Assembly (NCBI RefSeq): GCF_014203795.1
Contig: NZ_JACHJU010000008.1
Location: 80,280-144,279, forward strand
Direction of reading: 5' to 3'
DNA: 64,000 bases
Source: Streptosporangium album
Lineage (GTDB): Bacteria; Actinomycetota; Actinomycetes; Streptosporangiales; Streptosporangiaceae
A program made the position numbers and the translations under genes. Positions 19,199-28,563 of the stretch are shown piece by piece. The notes under the pieces are model-generated. The model was not told the origin of the DNA. It saw only the letters and a program-made list of their open reading frames with translations, and searched no databases. Position 1 is the stretch's first letter. The number at the start of each line of letters is the position of its first letter.

Positions 19199-20781
19199 TA
19201 CCTGGCGGCGGTAAGCAAGACCCGCTTACGGAGGAGCGGTAGACCGGCACGGCCGAACATCTGCCGTTTGATCATTTTGATGTGGTTGACGCGGCCCTCG
19301 ACGGGCCCGGAGTTCCAGCGCGTGGTCAGGCCGTTGGTGACGGCGTCCAGGTCGGCCTCGAGGCCGCCTGCGAAGGACGTGAGACCGGGCAGGTCATCGG
19401 CGCGGACGGCGGCGATCCAGGTCTGGAGATTGTGGCCGCGCAGTTCGGTGAGCATCTCGCCGAAGAGCCGGATGTGGCCGGCGGCGGCCCGCAGTTCGGG
19501 ACAGTGTTCCAGGATCGGCTTGAGCCCTGTTTTGTCGTCCTCGGTCAGGCTCTCGGGGTGTCGGGTCAGCCAGCCGGTGACCTGCCGGACGGTGGGTGAA
19601 GGCGCGGCGATCAGGGCAGATTCGACACGGGCATGATGCTCGTCGAGGTAGTCACGCACGGTGGAGTAGCTGCCGTGGAAGCCGAGCGCGGTGATCTCGC
19701 GGTGGAGCTGTTTGGCGTTGGTGCAGCCGGCGTCCCAGCGCTGGTGGAGGTGGGGTTTGAACGGGTCGAGCTTGCTGGGACGAACGCCCTTCCATTTTCC
19801 GTCGACCAACTCCTGCCAGGTCACGGCGCGGGCATATCGCTGGACAGTGTGACGGCTCCACCCGAGCCGGCGAGCGATGCCACGCATGCCGTGGCCTTGT
19901 TCGATCAGGTCGTGGACCAGGGCGTGATGGCGGCGGGCCCGTTCGGCGAACCTCCCGGTGAGCTCCGCCTCCGGCGGATCCGAAGGAGGGGAGATCGGGA
20001 TCTGCTCTGGGGGCTCGGGTTCGGGGGTGCGCAGGCAGTCTCGGTGCCGGGCCACGCAACGTTCGACGGCTTTGCCGAGGTTCTGCCAAAGGTGGAACCT
20101 GTCCGCGACCTGCGCCGCGTCCGGCGCCCCGGTGCGGGCGCCGTCGGCATAGGAGCCGGATCGGTCCCGGCAGATGATCTCGACACCGGGATGTTCGGCC
20201 AGCCAGTCCGCGAGAGGCTGGGCGTCCCTGCCCGGCAGCAGGTCCAGCGGTGCCCCGGTCTCGCAGTCGATCAACACGGTTCCGTAGATGTGGCCGCGCC
20301 GCAACGCGAAGTCGTCGACCCCGAGCACCCGTGGCGTCGTCACGACCGGGTCGGGCAATGCCATGACCAGCCGCAACATCGTCGACCGGCTCACGATCGC
20401 CCGCAGCCCGCATGCGAGGCGGGCACCAGCCCGTCCGGCCAGCGCGACCGCGATCTTCTCCAGCATCGACCTCAGCAGCGGCGTCCGCCGCCCGTATCGG
20501 ATGGTGAGGCCCGCGACCTGCTCGGCGAATGTCCGCCGTTGGCAGGCCGTGTTGCCGCAGATCAGACGCCGCACCGACAGCACGATCTCCATCCGGCGAT
20601 CGCCCATGGCCATGTCAGCCAGATGACGCTGGTATCGGCTGTGCACCTTCTCTGACAGGAACCCGCAGTCCGGGCACGGCATCGCCCCGGCCCTGGTCCG
20701 AGCCAGGATCTGTACGAGGGCGGTGGACTCAACGAGGCGTTCGAGCTCCACTCCGGCGAGGTGAGGGAGGAGGACGCCCAA
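19198..20781 (-). CDS. ISL3-family transposase
   Basis: A 527-residue DDE transposase from a TTG start. The N-terminal zinc finger has CPDC (~36) and a second Cys pair in LICGNTACQRRTF (~73-85). LGVDDFALRRGHIYGTVLID near residue 153 carries the first Asp, VADRFHLWQNL near 226 the second, and SGPVEGRVNHIKMIKRQMFG near 493 the Glu. A helix-turn-helix (MRGIARRLGWSRHTVQRY) lies in the insertion. All motifs are intact. Confidence 0.93.
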   Translation of the reverse strand: MGVLLPHLAGVELERLVESTALVQILARTRAGAMPCPDCGFLSEKVHSRYQRHLADMAMGDRRMEIVLSVRRLICGNTACQRRTFAEQVAGLTIRYGRRTPLLRSMLEKIAVALAGRAGARLACGLRAIVSRSTMLRLVMALPDPVVTTPRVLGVDDFALRRGHIYGTVLIDCETGAPLDLLPGRDAQPLADWLAEHPGVEIICRDRSGSYADGARTGAPDAAQVADRFHLWQNLGKAVERCVARHRDCLRTPEPEPPEQIPISPPSDPPEAELTGRFAERARRHHALVHDLIEQGHGMRGIARRLGWSRHTVQRYARAVTWQELVDGKWKGVRPSKLDPFKPHLHQRWDAGCTNAKQLHREITALGFHGSYSTVRDYLDEHHARVESALIAAPSPTVRQVTGWLTRHPESLTEDDKTGLKPILEHCPELRAAAGHIRLFGEMLTELRGHNLQTWIAAVRADDLPGLTSFAGGLEADLDAVTNGLTTRWNSGPVEGRVNHIKMIKRQMFGRAGLPLLRKRVLLTAAR

Positions 20782-20877
20782 ATAATGATCTTCGCACCCG
20801 GAGCATCCTCGTCCATCGGGGCCAGGCTACGGATCAGTATCCATCACGAAATGTGGGCCAGATCCCGTTTCAAGTCG

Positions 20878-22503
20878 TCATAACCAGGGGAGCAATCGCG
20901 GGACGCGCACCACGTTCGTGGTGTGCGCGCGGCGAGGTGGAAAGGACAGTTGCACCGCTACCGCGTCCTGGTCGCCGGCCGCGTATGAGGCGGCCAGGAG
21001 CGCCTGGTCGACCTCGCCGAGCAGAGGGGCGAATCGTCCGGCCATGCTCGTGTAGAAGCGGGGTGCGGCGGTGACCTGCAGCTCGAACGCGCCGGCGTCG
21101 ATCGCCACGGTGGAGGTGGCGTGCACCGCGATGCCGAGCTCGATGCGCTGCGGCGGCACGATGTCGGCGTGCTCGCCCACGGTCAACGCCTCGATGTCGG
21201 CCCCGGTCAGGTTGATGTCGGTGCCGTCGCGGGTGGCTTGCTGGATCAGCGCGAGGAGGATGGCGTCGCGTTCGGTCAGCATCCGCCATGCGGTCCGGGC
21301 GCGTGGCGCGCCGAGGTAGCCGCCGGGGTAGCCGAGCCCGGAGTCAGCGACCAACTCCCGCACCGGCACCAGGGCGCCGGGCCCGTAGCGGGTACGGAAA
21401 CGGGCGTGGTAGTCGAGCCAGGCCGCCGTACCGAAGGGCTGGGTACTCAGGCGCAGCAGGACGCTCGCGGCGCGCGTAGCTTCCTCCAGCACCCGCTCGG
21501 GTACGGTGATTCGCCCGTTCAGCCGTACGTCAACGGCCAGCACGTGCCCGATACCGGGGGCAAGCCCGGTCATCTGCGTGGCGGCCGATGCCCGGATCTC
21601 CGCGGTCTGCGGGCCGCTGGTGTTGTGGCGGGCCAGTTGTTCGCTGATTGCATCCAATTGCTCCAGTACCGTCGCGGTGTCGGGCAGGTCCTTGGCCCCA
21701 GCGGCGCGCAGCGCACCGATCAGGTAGGTCAGAGGGTCAGCGGCCGTCGCCGGCGGGCACAGGCTCGTGATCAGGATGTGCTGGTCGACCAGATCGTGCA
21801 GCAGGTCACGGATCTTGTCCGGTGAGGCGGCCGGGAAAGAGCCGGCCAGTTGGTCGGCCAGCGCGTCGAACCGTATCGGCGAGGCGGCTGCGGCCAGCGC
21901 GGCCTGCACGGGCCGGGTGTGGCGTACGGAGATCTCTCGCAGCGGCCCGGGGGTTCGGGCGCCGACCTGTGCCCGCTCGGCCACGATGAAGCGTCCGTCG
22001 CGCACGATCCCGGCGCTGTCGGCCACCACCATCAGGTGCGGGCGTAGCCCTGGGTGTGATTCGAGTTGGTCGACCAGCATCAGCAGCCATTCGGCGTCCG
22101 CGCGCAACAGCGCGCGGTGCCCGGTGCCGATCTTCGCCGCTGCCGGTCCGATGGCGGCGGCGGTGACCCCGGCGAACATCCCGAAGGGTGTGGGCCGTCG
22201 CTGCCAGCGCATCAGGTAGGAGGCCGCGGACAAGATGGCGCGGCGCACATCCTTGGCGGGGGCCGGTTCGGTGCCGGGAGTGAGGAGCTGGTCGATGCGT
22301 GTGGCCAGGGCTGGGCTGGCCATCTGCAGCGCCTCGCGTACGTCACCGCGAGACCAGATTGTCGCCAGCCATGTGCGGCCTTCGGCCTGGATCGCGGCCG
22401 GGTCGGATATGTCCAGGTGTGTCGGCAACTCCAGGTCGCCGGGGTCTGTCGTGGCGCGCACCAGGACCAGGCCGGTGTGCTGGTAGCGCGGGGGTACGGT
22501 CAT
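20878..22503 (-). pseudogene. lanB: Lantibiotic dehydratase (LanB), truncated by IS21
   Basis: 541 residues corresponding to the N-terminal half of a class I LanB (full length ~1000), the enzyme that glutamylates Ser/Thr of the precursor before elimination. ILSAASYLMRWQRRPTPFGM and FAGVTAAAIG (~90-120) are the typical Lant_dehydr_N segment. GGAGG precedes the ATG at 22503. The frame stops at VVRVPRLLPW followed by a TGA that is the IS21 terminus itself. The rest of the glutamylation domain, the elimination domain and any lanC gene are lost, so the pathway cannot work from this locus. Confidence 0.85.
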
Positions 22504-22578
22504 GCGATCCGCCTCCAATGGCAGGTCATGAACCGCGCCGCCAGCGCCCAAGGGTTTGGGCGCCGGCGGCAGGAGGGG

Positions 22579-22770
22579 TTAGGACGGGTCGTTGGTGCTG
22601 GTGCTGCACGCGGATCCGCTGCAGGTGCTGCCGCACCCGTCGCCGGTGCTACACATCATGGTCGCGAGCGGCGTGGTGGTCTCCACCACGCGCATGTCCA
22701 GCGCGAACTCGTCATCGGGCAGGGACAGGGTCTTGTCGAGGTCCAGGGCCCCGGGGGTCAGCAGGGACAT
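22579..22770 (-). CDS. FxLD-family class I lanthipeptide precursor
   Basis: 63 residues, ATG at 22770 preceded by AAGGAGTG. The leader contains LSLPDDEFALDMRVVE, the F-x-L-D motif bound by LanB. The core CSTGDGCGSTCSGSACSTST holds four Cys and many Ser/Thr, enough for several (methyl)lanthionine rings. It lies directly upstream of LanB in the same direction. The gene is intact although both modification genes around it are broken. Confidence 0.9.
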   Translation of the reverse strand: MSLLTPGALDLDKTLSLPDDEFALDMRVVETTTPLATMMCSTGDGCGSTCSGSACSTSTNDPS

Positions 22771-22828
22771 CGGGTCACACTCCTTAATTGGGGGGGGTGG
22801 GTGTGGTGCGTCCTGATCTGCGAGTCGT

Positions 22829-23680
22829 TCAGCTCGTCGCAGGCCAGGAGATCGTGACCAGACCGTGGGTCTTGGCGAGGACCGCCGCACGGTCGGGTAT
22901 CTGCGGGGTGGTGCCGGTCGGCCAGAAGGCGATCGTGGGGGCCGGGCCGCTCCGTGCGCGGCGGTCCCACGCCTGGATCTGTTCGACCATCGCGGTCGCG
23001 GCGTCCTCTCCGTGCGCTCCGTAGGCGCGCGCCCCGAATTCGACTCCGGCGCCTATCCGGCGCACCGCCAAATAGGCGAAGGAGTCGCCGCGCACGGCCG
23101 CGTAGGGGAACCACGTGCCCCGCTCGCGGGCCAGTTCGGTTCCCTCCTCGGCGGCGACCCTGCAGAATCCGGGCAGGAAACCGGCGAACCACAGGTGCAG
23201 GTCGGCGAACGAGACCCCGTTCTGGATCGTGATGCCGGACCACACCTCGGTGCGGCCGGTCGCCAGCGCAGCGTCGAGCAGGCTCGGGTTGTCTGGTGCC
23301 CCGTCGTCGAACTGCAGCTCGATGTGGTGGCCATCGGCGTCGGGGAGCCGGAAGATCCGGTCGGTGTGCTGCCCGTCGCCCTGCATCGCGACGAACCCGC
23401 ATACCTCGGCGGAGGTGCTCACCAGGTGGTCCGCCTCGACCTGGAACGCGATCGAGCGGGTGACGCCGTTCATGCGCAGTGGCACGACGATCACGCCGTT
23501 CTTGGCCAGCTGGTTCAGCCAGGTCGGCGGGATGTCCCACGCGCCGACCGTCACGATGATCGCATCGAACAGTCCGAGGTTAGGCACACCGTGCTCGGCG
23601 TCGGCCAGGATGACCCTGACCCGGTTGCCGTACCCGGTGGCCTCCAGTGCGGCGCTGGCCCGGTCGGTCACGTCTTGGTC
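22829..23680 (-). pseudogene. FxLD-system methyltransferase, C-terminal part (split gene)
   Basis: About 283 residues of the O-methyltransferase of FxLD lanthipeptide loci, related to protein-L-isoaspartate methyltransferase. DAEHGVPNLGLFDAIIVTVG continues the SAM-binding fold; FRLPDADGHHIELQFDDGAP and the C-terminal half are specific to this type. The N-terminal 123 codons are at 39310-39678. Joining 39310 to 23680 gives ...GRVVSVDI|DQDVTDRASAALE in frame, a ~406-residue protein. An ATG at 23671 is internal. Element A caused the break. Confidence 0.88.
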
Positions 23681-23694
23681 GATATCTTCTCTGT
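23681..23694 (+). repeat. Left end of element A: core plus terminal repeat
   Basis: GATATC (23681-23686) followed by TTCTCTGT (23687-23694). The other end is ACAGAGAA (39302-39309) followed by GATGTC (39310-39315): a hexamer core with one difference and an 8-bp inverted repeat. The undisturbed methyltransferase frame needs only one core. Confidence 0.75.
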
Positions 23695-23736
23695 TAGATG
23701 TACGTGTCTTGGTGTATCTGAGAGGTATGTGACTGC

Positions 23737-25272
23737 GTGGGCTGGAAGGTTTATTGGGTGCCGGTTCGGCGCCTGGTAGTGCCGGAGCGTGTGCCGGTGC
23801 TGGCGGGCTGGGAGGACCTGGCGGAGCGGGAGGAGCGCACGGGGATCCACCCCGGAGATCCGATCATGCTGTCGCCGGATTGCCGGATCGATGAGCTGCT
23901 GAGCTTGTTTTTCTGCCGTTCCGCTTTCGCGCGGCTGGCGATGGGGACGAAGCGGAGTTACACCGATGATTACCGCCTGTTCTTCGACTTCCTGTGGGGC
24001 CGCGGAAAAGCATGGTCGGAGGCGACCGCGGATGACCTGTGGGACTTCGAGGACTGGAGGACCCGGTCTCCCCGCAACCCGGGCAGGGTCGGCGGGGCCC
24101 GCTGGAACCGGGGCCTGGCGGCGCTCACGCACCTGTACCGGTGGGCGGTCCGGCACGGCTATGTCGCGACGAACCCGATCGAGATGCGCGAACGGCTGGG
24201 CCAGTACGGGGAGGTGACCGAGACGCCGGCAGCGCAGGCGAAGAACGCCAGGGCGAGCAACGTGCACTGGATGACGCCGCGGATGTTCCGGCTCTGGGCA
24301 AATGTCGGCCTGCGCGGGCACACTGCGGAGGGCCTGGTCGCCGAGGGATGGACCGGGCGGCTGGAGGACCGCAACACGGCCTTCGCCGACCTGCTTTTCT
24401 GCTCCGGGCTGCGACTGGGCGAAGGGGCTTCGCTCCTCACGGTCGAGCTGCCGGCCACCGCGCTGGACGGCGGGAAGTTCTATCCGGCCCGGCTGGGGCG
24501 GGCGGTCACCAAGTCCAAGAAGGCCCGGACGTTCTACGTCTCGGCCCGGGTACTGGTCCAGATCGAAAGCTACCTGCAGGCGGGGCGGGCTGCCGCTATC
24601 CGGCGTGCGCAGGCCCGTGACCTTTACGGCACCCTGCCCGGCCTGAAGATCGTCACCAAGGTGACCGGCCACAGCAGGAAGGTGCTGCACTGGCACGACC
24701 AGCACGGGGCAGAAGGCCGTACCCCGCTGACCGACGCGGCCGCCGAGGAGCGGATGACCTTGTTCGCCCCGGGGCCGGCGGGACCAGAGCCGATGTGGGT
24801 CTGGCTGACCGAGGCCGGCCTGCCCTTCAGGCCCGCATCCTGGGAGAACGTCTTCCGGGGTGCGAGCCGCCGCTGCCGGGACGTCCTGGGCGGGGTGATG
24901 AGCGAGCCGCCGTTCGCGACCCCGCACTCGGCCCGGCACTCTTTCGCCCTCTACATGCTCGTGGTCCTGCACCATGTCATGGACCAGCGGCTGGGCCTGA
25001 CCCCGGAGGAACGACGTGACTACCGACTGCTCTACGGCGATCCCTGGCGTATGGTCCAGGACCTTCTGGGCCACTCGGAGATCACCACGACGCGCGACCG
25101 CTACCTCGCTCCCGTCGCTGACCTGCAGCTGCGCTCGCTGCTGTCCGATCCTGATCCTGACCAGCCGGATGCCGCGGAGCGTTCCGATGACCGGGTGACA
25201 TCGCTGCTGGCCCGGCTGGCCCGGGAGAGCGAGGGAATCCAGGACTTCCATGACGCGGTGATCTCGTCGTGA
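23737..25272 (+). CDS. Tyrosine recombinase, first gene of the element A operon
   Basis: 511 residues from a GTG. An N-terminal SAM-like core-binding domain (residues ~60-150) is followed by a complete catalytic domain: LLFCSGLRLGEG with the first Arg (~223), TPHSARHSF with the H-x-x-R box (~397) and LLGHSEITTTRDRYL with His and the nucleophilic Tyr (~444-457). It cuts and rejoins DNA at the element ends. The stop overlaps the next start (GTGA). It is homologous along its length to the 28564-30033 protein, including the N-terminal P-E-R-x-P-V-L. Confidence 0.9.
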   Translation: MGWKVYWVPVRRLVVPERVPVLAGWEDLAEREERTGIHPGDPIMLSPDCRIDELLSLFFCRSAFARLAMGTKRSYTDDYRLFFDFLWGRGKAWSEATADDLWDFEDWRTRSPRNPGRVGGARWNRGLAALTHLYRWAVRHGYVATNPIEMRERLGQYGEVTETPAAQAKNARASNVHWMTPRMFRLWANVGLRGHTAEGLVAEGWTGRLEDRNTAFADLLFCSGLRLGEGASLLTVELPATALDGGKFYPARLGRAVTKSKKARTFYVSARVLVQIESYLQAGRAAAIRRAQARDLYGTLPGLKIVTKVTGHSRKVLHWHDQHGAEGRTPLTDAAAEERMTLFAPGPAGPEPMWVWLTEAGLPFRPASWENVFRGASRRCRDVLGGVMSEPPFATPHSARHSFALYMLVVLHHVMDQRLGLTPEERRDYRLLYGDPWRMVQDLLGHSEITTTRDRYLAPVADLQLRSLLSDPDPDQPDAAERSDDRVTSLLARLARESEGIQDFHDAVISS

Positions 25273-26996
25273 GCACCCGGGGGCGCCGGGCCGCCCAGCC
25301 GGCGGGGACGCATCGCCGGCCGGTCCCTCTTTCTCCTGGCGAGCTGGTGGTCGAGCACCGTGACCGGCAGGGCCTGGCCCGCAGCTACGACTTCGCGACG
25401 CTGCAGGCGGCTCCGGCGATGCAGCGGTCATGGGCGGTGCTGTTCGCGGATGCCTGCGCTTCGGGAGGGGGCTGGGATTCCCGGTCGACAAGCTCGGACA
25501 ATTTCAAGAGGCTCGCCCGGTTCGCGTCGTTCTTGGCCGGGCAGGAAGAGCCGCCCGGGGATGTCGGCGAGCTGGCGCCTTCGCACTGGACAGCCTGGAA
25601 GGTCAGCCGCCCGGCGACGACCTACGGGTATGCCGACGTCACCAAGGTCGCCGCGTTCCTGCGCAAGGACCCCCGGCTGCGGCCAGACACCCGCGCCGCG
25701 ATGGCCAAGCGCATCGCGGTGGCCAAGCCCCGGGAAGCCGCCTTCACCGAGGCTGAGTTCCTGGAGGCCAGGACGGCGGCCAGGAGGATGTTCCGCTCCG
25801 CGCACCGGCGGATCGCGGAGAACTCACAGGTGCTGGCAGCCTGGCGGGCCGGCACCCTGGAGCCGGGGTCCGGCCAGTGGCTGCTCGGAGAGGCCCTCGA
25901 CGTACTCGCCCGGACGGGCGAGGTTCCCCTGGCCGCCGCCGGCAAGATGGTCTACCGCTACCGACGGCCGCTGGGCGGTGGGAGCATCCGGGCGGCCCGG
26001 GAGCGGCTGTTCCTGAACAAGACGGAGGTAGCGTCGCTCGCGGTGCTGCTGACAGCGGAGTTCGGGCTGAACGCGACCACCGTCAGCGAGATGCCCGCCC
26101 CGCGGGCGACTCCCGACTCCGGTGAGGGAGGCGCCCCTACATACCGGCTTGAGCTGGAAAAACGCCGTCGCGGCAGCGGCCGCCATTTCGAGACGCGCAA
26201 CATCACCGACCTCGGTCCCGGCACTCCCGGGCGGCTCATCACGCAGGCTCTTGAGGCGACCGCCCTGGCGCGGTCCTTCGTCAGCGCCGCGGGCGGCCCG
26301 GACCGGCTGCTTACCTGGCGGCGGGGGCGGCTCCCGCATGCCGGGATCGAGACCATGGAACCCCTGGCCGGGCCGTTCGGGCTCGGGCTGGCCTCCCACT
26401 CCTATAAGGAATGGGCCGGCAAGGCACAGTTCGCCGGGGCCCCGATGCGGCGGATGCGCAAAACCGTCAACGTCCTGCACCGCCGCGAAGCCGGCCAGAA
26501 CTCCCAGGACACGCACGACCGCGCCTACGTGGTGAACGAACCCCGGGCGCAGCAGGCCGCGGTCGCGGTGATCGCCCAGGGGGCGGCGGACGCGGCTGAC
26601 GCAGCCCGCCGCACCGTCGTCGCGAAGCTCGCCGAGACCCGGCGCGCGGACGACCAGGAGACGGCCACAGCCGACTGCGGCGGCTTTCACAGCAGCCCGT
26701 TCAGTCCCGGCGGCATGGCCTGCGGCGCTTCGTTCCTGCTCTGCCTCGCCTGCCCCAACGCCCGGGTCACCCCGGCGCACCATCCCCGGCTGGCCGTCCT
26801 GCACCAGGCGCTGGACTCCCTCAATGGCATCCTCGACCCCGGCACCTGGGAGGAGGACTGGGGCGATTCCCACGCCCGGCTCGCCGACCTCCGCCAGCGG
26901 CTGGGCGAGCCGGCCTGGCAGGCCGCCGCCGGCAAGGCCACCGCGAGCGACCGCGACATCATCAACGACCTGCTGAACGGAAACTACGACCTATGA
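25269..26996 (+). CDS. Tyrosine-recombinase-like protein, second gene of the element A operon
   Basis: 575 residues, translationally coupled on both sides (GTGA and ATGA overlaps). The N-terminal half looks like a core-binding domain (NFKRLARFASFLAGQEEPPG). The catalytic part is divergent: RMRKTVNVLHRR (~395) and a THDRAYVVN tail (~415) stand for the usual boxes. A Cys-rich stretch CGASFLLCLACPNARVTPAH (~480-500) follows, a possible metal site also present in the element B homologue. Like TnpB of Tn554 it probably acts with its partners in one complex. Confidence 0.82.
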   Translation: MSTRGRRAAQPAGTHRRPVPLSPGELVVEHRDRQGLARSYDFATLQAAPAMQRSWAVLFADACASGGGWDSRSTSSDNFKRLARFASFLAGQEEPPGDVGELAPSHWTAWKVSRPATTYGYADVTKVAAFLRKDPRLRPDTRAAMAKRIAVAKPREAAFTEAEFLEARTAARRMFRSAHRRIAENSQVLAAWRAGTLEPGSGQWLLGEALDVLARTGEVPLAAAGKMVYRYRRPLGGGSIRAARERLFLNKTEVASLAVLLTAEFGLNATTVSEMPAPRATPDSGEGGAPTYRLELEKRRRGSGRHFETRNITDLGPGTPGRLITQALEATALARSFVSAAGGPDRLLTWRRGRLPHAGIETMEPLAGPFGLGLASHSYKEWAGKAQFAGAPMRRMRKTVNVLHRREAGQNSQDTHDRAYVVNEPRAQQAAVAVIAQGAADAADAARRTVVAKLAETRRADDQETATADCGGFHSSPFSPGGMACGASFLLCLACPNARVTPAHHPRLAVLHQALDSLNGILDPGTWEEDWGDSHARLADLRQRLGEPAWQAAAGKATASDRDIINDLLNGNYDL

Positions 26997-28459
26997 CCAC
27001 CCTGGCCGACACCCGGCCGTCCTGGCCCGGCCCCGACACCCCGGTGATCAGCCCCGGCCGAGTCCAGGACCATACCCGGTGCAACGCCCGCTACAGCGAC
27101 CCGGCCTGGCCCCTGGGCCCGCTCTCAGGCAACCCGAGTGCCGCCAAGAACACCATTCACTGGATGGGGTTCCCGGCCGCCTTCCGCGACGAGCTGCGGT
27201 ATCTCACCTGGCTGCTGATCAACGAGTCCGTCCCCGACACGTTCCTGCTCCGCCAGGCCGGGTCCTTCCGGGCCAGGCTCGGTGCCGCGGCCATCTACGG
27301 CACCGCCCTGGTCTGGAAGGACTTCGCCCGCTGGCTGGGCGAACGCGGCCGCACCTCGTTGGGCGCCTGCACGGAGCGGGACTACCGCGACTACACGGCC
27401 CGGATGAGCCGGCAGGGAGACAGCCGCGACAAGGCCGTGCTGAGGCTCAACGCCCTGAGCCGGCTCTGGGTGTTCGACTTCGCCGCCGAGTACACGCTTG
27501 GCATCGCCGAACCGCCCTGGCACCAGGAGGGCGCCGACGATTTCCTGCCTGCCGCGACTCCCCGGGGAGAGAACGCCACCGACCCGATCACCCCGGCCAC
27601 AATGGGGCCGCTGCTCACCTGGGCCCTGCGGATGACCGAAGAGCATGCGCAGGACATCCTCACGGCCTGGGAACTCAAGCGCAGCATGGCCGCACGGGCC
27701 GCTTCCGCCGTCGCGACGCCAGCCACGAGGGTCTCTCTTCTCGCCTACCTGGCCGATATCGCCGAGCACGGCCGCCCGCTGCCGTCCGTGTCAAGGAAAG
27801 GCGGCACGGAAGTCGCCGTCACCTACGTCAGCGCCCTCACCGGCGCTTCGCCGGGCCAGGTCTACGCCGTGACGAAGGAACCCCGCTGGCGTGACTACCT
27901 GCTTCGCCACCCCGGCTCCTGCCCGCTGCCGATGACGATCACCGCGACGATCGACGGCAGCCCCTGGACGAGCGCCATCGACTTCGCCGACACCGCCACC
28001 TTGATGAAGCACCTGGTCGCCGCCCTGTTCATCGTGCTGAGCTACCTCACGGGAATGCGTCCGGGAGAGGTTCTCGGGCTGCGCGTCGGCTGCTGCCCCG
28101 ATCCGGAATCCGGCCGTCACCTGATCCACGGGCACGTTTTCAAGACCGCCCGCGACGAGGACGGCAACCACCTGTCCCAGGGGCAGCTCCGGGAAGTCCC
28201 GTGGGTCGCGATCCCGCCAGTCGTGAACGCCATCCGGGTCCTGGAGCAGATTACGCCCGACGGCCTGCTCTTCGCCTCGGCAGCCCACGACTTCAACGCC
28301 CGCCGCAACCACGTGGGGACGCCGTCGGCACCGGTCATGGGCCGCAGGATCGAGCACTTCGTCACCTGGGCCAACGCCCTGGCGGCTGACCATGACCGCC
28401 TCCACGAGATCATCCCCGACGATCCGCACGGGGCCCTGGGAACCGCGCGCTTCAGGCGG
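26993..28459 (+). pseudogene. Third recombinase-like gene of element A, 5' part (interrupted by B)
   Basis: 489 codons up to the insertion of element B; the remaining 206 are at 37189-37809. LSYLTGMRPGEVLGLRVGCC (~345-365) carries the first catalytic Arg. The frame breaks after GALGTARFRR and resumes at 37189 with TLAWHIARRPGG when one 7-bp core is removed. Complete product ~695 residues. The start overlaps the preceding stop (ATGA). Confidence 0.88.
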
Positions 28460-28460
28460 A
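28454..28460 (+). repeat. Element B core, left copy
   Basis: AGGCGGA, repeated directly at 37183-37189. Deleting one copy and everything between them restores the tnpC1 frame exactly. Confidence 0.8.
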
Positions 28461-28563
28461 TTCTCTCCGCTTAGTTGTGGTGTTGCGATTCGGGTTGCAT
28501 GGGCTGGTGGGGGCGGGTTTCTGGCTTGCCGAGGACTGTGTTGTGTTTCTATGGTCAGCCTCC

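Larger units (their letters stand above)
18478..20865 (-). mobile_element. ISL3-family insertion sequence, complete, with passenger gene
   Basis: 2388 bp between inverted repeats GGATCTGGCCCACATTTCGT (18478 onward) and its complement ending at 20865, flanked by the 8-bp duplication CGTTTCAA. It contains the transposase and one further gene in the same direction. Intact ends and a perfect duplication indicate a recent insertion. Confidence 0.92.
17354..20880 (-). mobile_element. IS21-family remnant with an ISL3 element inside its end
   Basis: One IS21 terminus is preserved: read inward from 20880 on the reverse strand it starts TGACGACTTGAAACG. The ISL3 element splits the terminal repeats, istA follows, and the other half of the IS was removed by the Tn3-type transposon. 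The outer end lies in the LanB gene and supplies its stop codon. Confidence 0.7.

Noticed and set aside
24990..25491. Upstream part of a 607-residue reverse-strand frame (23668-25491)
   Set aside because: Antisense of the first recombinase gene of element A; no family features.
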